A stretch of DNA of 10,820 nucleotides. It comes from JBKEAD01 sp047973165. Lineage in GTDB: Bacteria; Verrucomicrobiota; Verrucomicrobiia; Chthoniobacterales; JBKEAD01. Numbering within the stretch: position 1 is the stretch's first letter; every line of letters starts with the position of its first letter. Below the pieces are notes generated by a model. That model was given only the letters and a program-made list of their open reading frames with translations. It did no database searches and was not told the DNA's origin. The position numbers and the translations under genes were made by a program. Shown piece by piece: positions 6,996 through 10,820 of the stretch. The DNA lies in the NCBI GenBank assembly GCA_047973165.1, contig JBKEBM010000087.1, positions 1 to 10,820 of the forward strand, in the 5' to 3' direction.

Positions 6996-8669
6996 TTAAT
7001 TTTTTTCGGTGAGTTTTTGGATGATGGCGGCGATGAGGATGGTAAGGGCACAGCCGATGAGGTTGAACCACAGGTAGCCGATCTGAAGGGGGGAAAAATA
7101 CATGGCCAGCACGATGAGTTCGGCAGTGATACCTCCGATGAAGGCAGCGGTTCCGTGAATTTTTTTGAGGAAAAAAGCAATGAGGAAGAGGCCCAGGATG
7201 GCTCCGTAGAAGAGGGAGCCGATGATGTTGACAGCTTCGATGAGGTTATCGAAGAGAGTAAGGGTCATGGCGAAGCTGATGGCGATGAGGCCCCAGCCGA
7301 GGGTGAAGAGTTGGGTAATGCGAACGGTGTGTCGGTCGCTGAGGTCTTTGCGGATGAGGGTGCGGTAGCCGTCAACCAGAGTGGTGGAAGCCAGCGCGTT
7401 GAGTTCGGAGGCAGTGGAGGACATGGCGGCAAGAAAGATAACAGCGATGAGGAGCCCGATGAGGCCGGTGGGGAGATTTTTGAGAACGAAGTTTAGAAAG
7501 ATGTAGTCGGAGTCTGTGGTGTCAGCCGAGGGGTTGGCATTCCGAAGGGCTGTTTGGAAGGCACTGCGCTGTGTATTGATTTCTTCACTGAGGCGGAGGA
7601 TTTTTTGTTTTGTTTCGGGGGAGATTTCTTGTCCGTCGGAGAGTTCTTCGAGAGCGGTGTTGAGGAGGGGAGTTCTTGCTTCGAAGGCCTGAGTGAAGCG
7701 GGCTTCGATGGGGGTTCGGATTTCTTCGGGCACCTGGGCGATGGCGGTTTGGTCAAAAAAGATGGGCGGTGGCTGGAAGAGGTAGAAGACGAAGAGGAGA
7801 ACACCGAGGAGGAGGATGGCCAATTGCATGGGGATTTTGAGCACGGCGTTAAACATGAGGCCGAGACGACTGGAGGTGGGTGAGTCTCCGGCAAGGTAGC
7901 GCTGGACCTGGGATTGGTCGGTACCAAAGTAGGAAAGGGCCAGGAAGGTGCCGCCGATAAGTCCGGTCCAGATGGTATAACGTTCGCCGGGGTCGAGGGA
8001 GAAGCTGATGGCTTCGAGGCGGTCGTGGAGTCCGGCAAGGTGGAGAGCATTTCCGAAGGTGACATTTTCAGGCAGACCATAGACGACGTAGCCGAAGGCG
8101 ATAGTCATGCCGGCGAGGATGATGAGCATCTGGTATTTCTGGGTGAGGCTGACGGTGCGAGTGCCTCCGATGACGGTGTAGAGGATGACGAGGGAACCGC
8201 TGAGGAGGATGGTGGGGGTGAGAGGCCAGTTGAGGATGCTGGAGACGATGATGGCGGGGGCGTAGATGGTTATACCGGCGGCGAGGCCGCGTTGTAACAG
8301 AAAGAGGGCAGCACCGAGGAGACGGGTTTTCTGGTCGAAGCGGCGTCCGAGAAATTCGTAGGCGGTAACAACTTTAAGCCGGTAGTAGAGGGGGATAAAG
8401 ATGGCGGAGATGAGAACGAGGGCGATGGGGAGACCGAGGTAGTTTTGGACAAAGGCAAGGCCGTTTTCATAGCCCTGCCCGGGAGTGGAGAGAAAGGTGA
8501 TGGCGGAGGCCTGGGTGGCCATGACGGAGAGGCCGATGGTGCCCCATTTAAGGTCGTTGCCGCCGCGAATGAAGTCGCTGGAGGTGTGGTGGCGTCGGGC
8601 AGTCCAGAGTCCATAGGCAACGATGCCGGTGATGGTGGAGAGAAGGACAATCCAGTCGATAAAACTCAT
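6996..8669 (-). CDS. Sodium:solute symporter (SSS family)
   Basis: Protein of 557 residues with at least thirteen hydrophobic helices, an inner-membrane Na+-coupled transporter. The first helix of the LeuT-like core (SVMATQASAITFLSTPGQGY, 48-67), the GTDQSQVQRYLAG loop (249-261) and LAAMSSTASELNALAS (413-428), which carries the Ser/Thr residues of the sodium site, are typical of SSS. The substrate cannot be read from sequence; sugars, sialic acids and other organic acids all occur in the family. Between the helix ending near 299 and the one starting near 396 lies a hydrophilic Glu/Gln-rich stretch of roughly 90 residues, longer than in classical members and probably helical. Its ATG overlaps the stop of a 45-residue membrane protein by four bases (ATGA). 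The next gene downstream on the same strand is rplM. Confidence 0.9.
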   Translation of the reverse strand: MSFIDWIVLLSTITGIVAYGLWTARRHHTSSDFIRGGNDLKWGTIGLSVMATQASAITFLSTPGQGYENGLAFVQNYLGLPIALVLISAIFIPLYYRLKVVTAYEFLGRRFDQKTRLLGAALFLLQRGLAAGITIYAPAIIVSSILNWPLTPTILLSGSLVILYTVIGGTRTVSLTQKYQMLIILAGMTIAFGYVVYGLPENVTFGNALHLAGLHDRLEAISFSLDPGERYTIWTGLIGGTFLALSYFGTDQSQVQRYLAGDSPTSSRLGLMFNAVLKIPMQLAILLLGVLLFVFYLFQPPPIFFDQTAIAQVPEEIRTPIEARFTQAFEARTPLLNTALEELSDGQEISPETKQKILRLSEEINTQRSAFQTALRNANPSADTTDSDYIFLNFVLKNLPTGLIGLLIAVIFLAAMSSTASELNALASTTLVDGYRTLIRKDLSDRHTVRITQLFTLGWGLIAISFAMTLTLFDNLIEAVNIIGSLFYGAILGLFLIAFFLKKIHGTAAFIGGITAELIVLAMYFSPLQIGYLWFNLIGCALTILIAAIIQKLTEKN

Positions 8670-8803
8670 GCGTAGATGTTCGTAAAGATGCGCATGAGGA
8701 TGATAAGGAGCACGAGCCAGACGAGGACGGCACCGTAGATGAGAGGCCAGCGATAATGCACCTGCTCTGTGGGCTTCTCCAGGATATTGGCACTTTGTTT
8801 CAT
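8666..8803 (-). CDS. Small single-span membrane protein coupled to the symporter
   Basis: Protein of 45 residues starting MKQSANILEKPTEQ, then a hydrophilic N-terminus of about 18 residues, one strong transmembrane helix (about residues 20-38, WPLIYGAVLVWLVLLIILM) and a short tail RIFTNIYA. The TGA stop (8668-8666) overlaps the ATG of the symporter (8669-8667), a classic coupling arrangement, and codon use matches the neighbour. SSS transporters are often encoded with a very small membrane partner (YhdT with PanF, DUF4212 with acetate permeases, unnamed small accessory proteins elsewhere), so I infer a subunit or stabiliser of the symporter. I cannot assign it to a named family. No Shine-Dalgarno is evident upstream of 8803. 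A palindromic repeat begins 37 bases upstream. Confidence 0.75.
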   Translation of the reverse strand: MKQSANILEKPTEQVHYRWPLIYGAVLVWLVLLIILMRIFTNIYA

Positions 8804-8840
8804 ACGGTATGTCTTACTATGAGGTTATTTTCTGTTTTTT

Positions 8841-8920
8841 AAAACCGCAGATGTTGCAGATTTTCGCAGATGTTTTTTCTGTTTTTCTAAATCTGCATTT
8901 ATTTATGTCATCTGCGGTTT
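8841..8920. repeat. CGCAGAT palindromic repeat, copy 1
   Basis: An 80-base imperfect palindrome. Outer arms AACCGCAGATG (8843-8853) and CATCTGCGGTT (8909-8919) pair perfectly, inner arms GCAGATTT (8856-8863) and AAATCTGC (8889-8896) also pair perfectly, and the centre is T-rich. The left arm is itself three CGCAGAT-like units spaced 9-10 bases apart. It shares the exact core GCAGATTTTCGCAGATG plus six T's with the two other copies. This is the longest and most divergent copy, with extra bases in the loop and right arm. The right arm contains the last codons and TAA stop of the fic gene (stop at 8905-8903). Confidence 0.9.
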
Positions 8921-9979
8921 ATTTGTGGAGAGAATACCGGCCAGGACGGGGTTGATGTAGAAGTTGGTTCGACCGATTTTTCGTTTGTGGAGGAAACGGG
9001 TGGTGCAGAGTTCTTCAAGATAGCGGGTGGCGGTGACACGGGAGATTTTGAGGTCGTTCTGAAGAAATTCGATCTTGGTGTAAGGATGGGTGAAGAGGTT
9101 GTTGATGAGGTCCTGGCTGTAGAATTTGTGTTGGCTTCGGATGCGGTGCTTGTAGTCCTGAAAGGCTTCTTTGATGAGGAGGACTGTTTCAATGGTGTGG
9201 GCAGCGGTATGTTCGACGGCGGTTAGCATGTATTCGATCCATTCTTCCCATGTGTCTTCGGTGCGGACGCTCTGGAGCAGGCGATAGTAGTCTTGTTTGG
9301 TGTGGAGGATGTGACGGCTAAGATAGAGCGTGGGAATATCGAGCAGACGTTCTTTGACGAGGTAGAGGACATTGATGATACGTCCGGTGCGGCCGTTGCC
9401 GTCGTAGAAGGGGTGAATCGACTCGAATCGGTGGTGGATGAGTGCCATCTTGATGAGCGGATCGACAGCACGTAAATCCGGGGTGTTGATGAAGGCTTCA
9501 AGATCATTCGTGAGGCGAAGGATTTCTTCTTGATTTTGTGGTGGGGTGTAAATGGTCTCACCGGTGTATTCGTTTTTCAGCGTAGTGCCGGGGACTTTGC
9601 GAAATCCGGCGTTGTTCTGCTCCAGAGTTGCCTGAATTTCGAGAATTGTTTGATTGGTAAGTAAACCGTTTTCCTGGACGAGATGAAATCCCCGCCAGAG
9701 TGCCTGACGGTAATGGAGGACTTCTTTGGTGGCGGCTTTGAGGTGACTTTTCGGGCCAAGGTCTTCCTGAAAAAGTTCGTCGTGGGTGGTGATGATATTT
9801 TCGATCTCAGAGCTGTCTTTGGCTTCCTGGATAGCAAGGGTGTTGATGAGAATGGCCTGATTGGGAATGGTGGCAACTTTACCTTTTAATTCCGCGAGTT
9901 GGCGGGTAGCCGCATTTAGCCGCTTGAGGATGGAAACGGTCTCGAAGCGGCTGAAATTAAGCTGTTGGAGCGGACGCAT
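8903..9979 (-). CDS. Fic family protein, class II (predicted protein AMPylator)
   Basis: Protein of 358 residues. The Fic active-site loop HPFYDGNGRTGR (189-200) matches HPFx[D/E]GNGRxxR fully, with catalytic His189, so it should transfer AMP from ATP to a hydroxyl of a target protein. The N-terminal domain holds the inhibitory helix motif SSEIEN (56-61, pattern S/T-xxx-E-G/N) ahead of the Fic core, which places it in class II, the self-inhibited type, in the order Fic-N, Fic core, C-terminal winged helix (about 285-345, KIEFLQNDLKISRVTATRYLEEL). The winged helix suggests DNA binding, possibly of its own promoter. No separate antitoxin is needed or seen. The final residues KPQMT and the stop are encoded by palindromic repeat copy 1. 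The upstream region to 10129 is AT-rich and full of inverted repeats. Targets are unknown. Confidence 0.93.
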   Translation of the reverse strand: MRPLQQLNFSRFETVSILKRLNAATRQLAELKGKVATIPNQAILINTLAIQEAKDSSEIENIITTHDELFQEDLGPKSHLKAATKEVLHYRQALWRGFHLVQENGLLTNQTILEIQATLEQNNAGFRKVPGTTLKNEYTGETIYTPPQNQEEILRLTNDLEAFINTPDLRAVDPLIKMALIHHRFESIHPFYDGNGRTGRIINVLYLVKERLLDIPTLYLSRHILHTKQDYYRLLQSVRTEDTWEEWIEYMLTAVEHTAAHTIETVLLIKEAFQDYKHRIRSQHKFYSQDLINNLFTHPYTKIEFLQNDLKISRVTATRYLEELCTTRFLHKRKIGRTNFYINPVLAGILSTNKPQMT

Positions 9980-10045
9980 GGAGATGAAGTAATTGGCTTG
10001 GTTTCTTAATAGATTGTGAAAATTACATAAAGATAACCTGAAAAA

Positions 10046-10065
10046 GTTTATATAATTATATAAAC
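10046..10065. promoter_or_regulatory. 20-bp perfect palindrome upstream of fic
   Basis: GTTTATATAATTATATAAAC is perfectly self-complementary with no loop, lying 67-86 bases before the fic ATG. A loop-free even palindrome is the shape of a homodimer operator; it also contains TATAAT on the + strand and ATTATA (its complement) on the other, so it may overlap a -10 region. The Fic winged helix is a candidate ligand (inference). Confidence 0.45.
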
Positions 10066-10098
10066 ATGTAAAGAAAGTTGAGTTTTCTTTACATGTTT
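10062..10098. repeat. 15-bp perfect inverted repeat, 7-base spacer
   Basis: AAACATGTAAAGAAA (10062-10076) and its exact complement (10084-10098) are separated by GTTGAGT. The left arm overlaps the end of the adjacent 20-bp palindrome. On the + strand the right arm runs into five T's, so it could act as a terminator for + strand transcription; on the - strand it lies between GxxExxY and fic and could be a leader hairpin or operator. A perfect 15-bp match at this spacing is unlikely by chance even in AT-rich DNA. Confidence 0.7.
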
Positions 10099-10099
10099 T

Positions 10100-10123
10100 T
10101 CAAAAATGCAAAGGGATTTTTGA
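10100..10123. repeat. 8-bp inverted repeat
   Basis: TCAAAAAT (10100-10107) and ATTTTTGA (10116-10123) are exact complements around an eight-base spacer. In AT-rich DNA this is only mildly notable, but it directly follows the 15-bp inverted repeat and directly precedes repeat copy 2, making three symmetric elements in a row. Confidence 0.4.
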
Positions 10124-10129
10124 TTTTTT

Positions 10130-10198
10130 AAACCACAGATGTCGCAGATTTTCGCAGATGTTTTTTAATCTGCGTTCATCGGAGTCATCTGCGGTTAA
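10130..10198. repeat. CGCAGAT palindromic repeat, copy 2
   Basis: A 69-base imperfect palindrome between the GxxExxY and fic genes. Outer arms AACCACAGATG (10131-10141) and CATCTGCGGTT (10186-10196) pair with a single mismatch; inner arms CGCAGATT (10143-10150) and AATCTGCG (10167-10174) pair perfectly; a T6 tract (10161-10166) lies in the loop. The core 10144-10166 is identical to the other copies. The TGA stop of the GxxExxY gene (10187-10185) is inside the right arm. Confidence 0.92.
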
Positions 10199-10592
10199 TA
10201 TTCGTCGAGTTGATGAGGCGTTTATAATCGAGACGCGATGTTCCAAAGTTGATGAGGAGAGCACGTTCGAAGGCGGTTGCTTTGAGGTAATGCAGAACTT
10301 GAGCAGTTTCAATTTCTGTGAGGGTTTTGATAGCCTTGAGTTCGACAATGATGGAGCCAAAGCAGACAAAGTCAGCGCGGTAGGGTGTGCCCAAAGGCTG
10401 GTCTTTGTAACTGATGGGTATGGAGTATTCGCGAGTGAATGGGATGTTGGTGCGGGACAGTTCGATTTCCAGTGCGTCTTGATAGACTGCTTCGAGAAAG
10501 CCGTTACCCAGATTGCTGTGAACTTCCATTGCCGCACCAATCAGGGCGTAAGTCTCCGGGTCCCGTTTTGATTCGGTATTCATTTGTATCAT
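10185..10592 (-). CDS. GxxExxY protein (PDDEXK-like)
   Basis: Protein of 135 residues of the GxxExxY family: the name motif is visible as GFLEAVY (31-37) after the typical lead GAAMEVHSNLGN. A PDDEXK nuclease-like core follows, with Asp74 in PYRADFV, Glu84-x-Lys86 in IIVELKAI, and a later TEIETAQVLHYLKA helix whose Gln98 fits the QxxxY-like position. The family is widely annotated but its biological role is not settled; nuclease activity is inferred from the fold. ATG 10592 is taken; ATG 10583 (MNTESKRDPE) is equally plausible. The last residues, INRR, and the stop are encoded by repeat copy 2, and repeat copy 3 begins 16 bases before the start, so the gene is bracketed by repeats on both sides, a setting that suggests a mobile or selfish unit. 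Confidence 0.9.
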   Translation of the reverse strand: MIQMNTESKRDPETYALIGAAMEVHSNLGNGFLEAVYQDALEIELSRTNIPFTREYSIPISYKDQPLGTPYRADFVCFGSIIVELKAIKTLTEIETAQVLHYLKATAFERALLINFGTSRLDYKRLINSTNINRR

Positions 10593-10607
10593 TAAGGATT
10601 TATTTTT

Positions 10608-10670
10608 AAAAACCGCAGATCTCGCAGATTTTCGCAGATGTTTTTTTTAATCTGTGTTCATCTGTGGTTT
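10608..10670. repeat. CGCAGAT palindromic repeat, copy 3
   Basis: A 63-base copy between the PIG-L-like gene and GxxExxY. Outer arms AACCGCAGAT (10611-10620) and ATCTGTGGTT (10660-10669) and inner arms CGCAGATT (10623-10630) and AATCTGTG (10649-10656) each pair with one G-T pair. The core is identical to copies 1 and 2 with a T run of eight. The TGA stop of the PIG-L-like gene (10660-10658) lies in the right arm. Confidence 0.92.
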
Positions 10671-10820
10671 CCTTCCTTATCCGCGTGGCCGAGGGAGACG
10701 AGGTTGGCGAAGAGGCGGTAGGCACCGGGGACTCCGGCGGGGAGTTGGCGGAACCAGGAGAGGCCGGTGTAGATGAACCAGCCTTTGCCGTGTTTGGCGA
10801 CGAGGAGGCCGCCTTTGAGA
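10658..10820 (-). CDS. PIG-L family deacetylase-like protein, C-terminal fragment
   Basis: The last 53 residues of a gene that continues beyond the right edge. The segment from GKGWFIYTGLSWFRQL through AYRLFANLVSLG (residues 11-44 of the fragment) resembles the C-terminal end, after the catalytic domain, of long PIG-L/LmbE-type deacetylases common in Verrucomicrobiota, Planctomycetota and Bacteroidota. PIG-L enzymes remove acetyl groups from N-acetyl sugars using zinc; the zinc-binding AHPDDE motif would be in the missing part, so the function is inferred from the tail only. The final residues GNHR and the stop TGA are encoded by repeat copy 3, so the native C-terminus may have been replaced. 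If it was once followed by the SSS symporter operon, the pair could serve uptake and processing of an acetylated sugar (speculative). Confidence 0.6.
   Translation of the reverse strand, partial: LKGGLLVAKHGKGWFIYTGLSWFRQLPAGVPGAYRLFANLVSLGHADKEGNHR

Noticed and set aside
7017..8297. Long + strand open frames (7017-7496, 7554-7883, 7914-8297), all in one frame opposite the symporter gene
   Set aside because: Their products are extreme Glu/Gly/Asp-rich sequence without domain features, the expected mirror of a Leu/Ile/Ser-rich membrane protein; the - strand gene explains the region fully.
8903..9979. Fic as part of a two-gene toxin-antitoxin pair with a separate antitoxin
   Set aside because: The inhibitory motif SSEIEN is within the same protein, and no small antitoxin gene lies next to it; GxxExxY is not a known Fic antitoxin.
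8841..10670. CRISPR-like array from the recurring repeats
   Set aside because: Only three copies, separated by whole genes, internally palindromic and of unequal length; no short unique spacers and no cas genes.

Overview
The window looks like a chromosomal piece from a bacterium of the Verrucomicrobiota/Planctomycetota (PVC) type, most likely Verrucomicrobiota. The reasons are: a small exported protein family with an SPMRKAQ...NIQRW pattern that I know mainly from those phyla, a PIG-L-like C-terminus and an SSS transporter of the kind common there, and almost no Shine-Dalgarno sequences before the starts. This is inference; no 16S or database search was possible.

Layout. 1-386: 3' end of a ketosynthase-like gene (+), whose stop codon shares bases with the stop of the convergent DUF488 gene (383-838, -). 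DUF488 forms a two-gene unit with a DoxX membrane protein (845-1297, -). About 360 bases of non-coding DNA follow, with nested complementary ends that could be a structured RNA (1373-1559). Then comes a + strand run of citrate synthase (1656-2786), a small exported protein with repeated K-x-F motifs (2811-3380) and tyrosyl-tRNA synthetase (3423-4589). From 4691 onward every gene is on the - strand: a UPF0173 metallo-hydrolase translationally coupled to a small exported protein, a strong intrinsic terminator, rpsI-rplM, an SSS sodium/solute symporter coupled by an ATGA overlap to a 45-residue single-span membrane protein, a class II Fic protein, a GxxExxY protein, and the C-terminus of a PIG-L-like deacetylase at the right edge.

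Most notable region: 8841-10670. Three copies of a roughly 63-80 bp palindromic repeat built from CGCAGAT units sit between the genes. In all three cases the stop codon of the upstream - strand gene (PIG-L-like, GxxExxY, Fic) lies inside the repeat arm, so the last residues of each protein are encoded by the repeat. The Fic and GxxExxY genes therefore read as two repeat-bordered units placed between a PIG-L-like gene and an SSS operon, genes that may once have been neighbours. Upstream of fic lie a 20-bp perfect palindrome, an overlapping 15-bp perfect inverted repeat and a third 8-bp inverted repeat within about 80 bases.

Left and middle regions are mostly core metabolism and translation. 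The right region has an accessory character, with a PDDEXK-like protein of unknown role and an AMPylator set in repeats.
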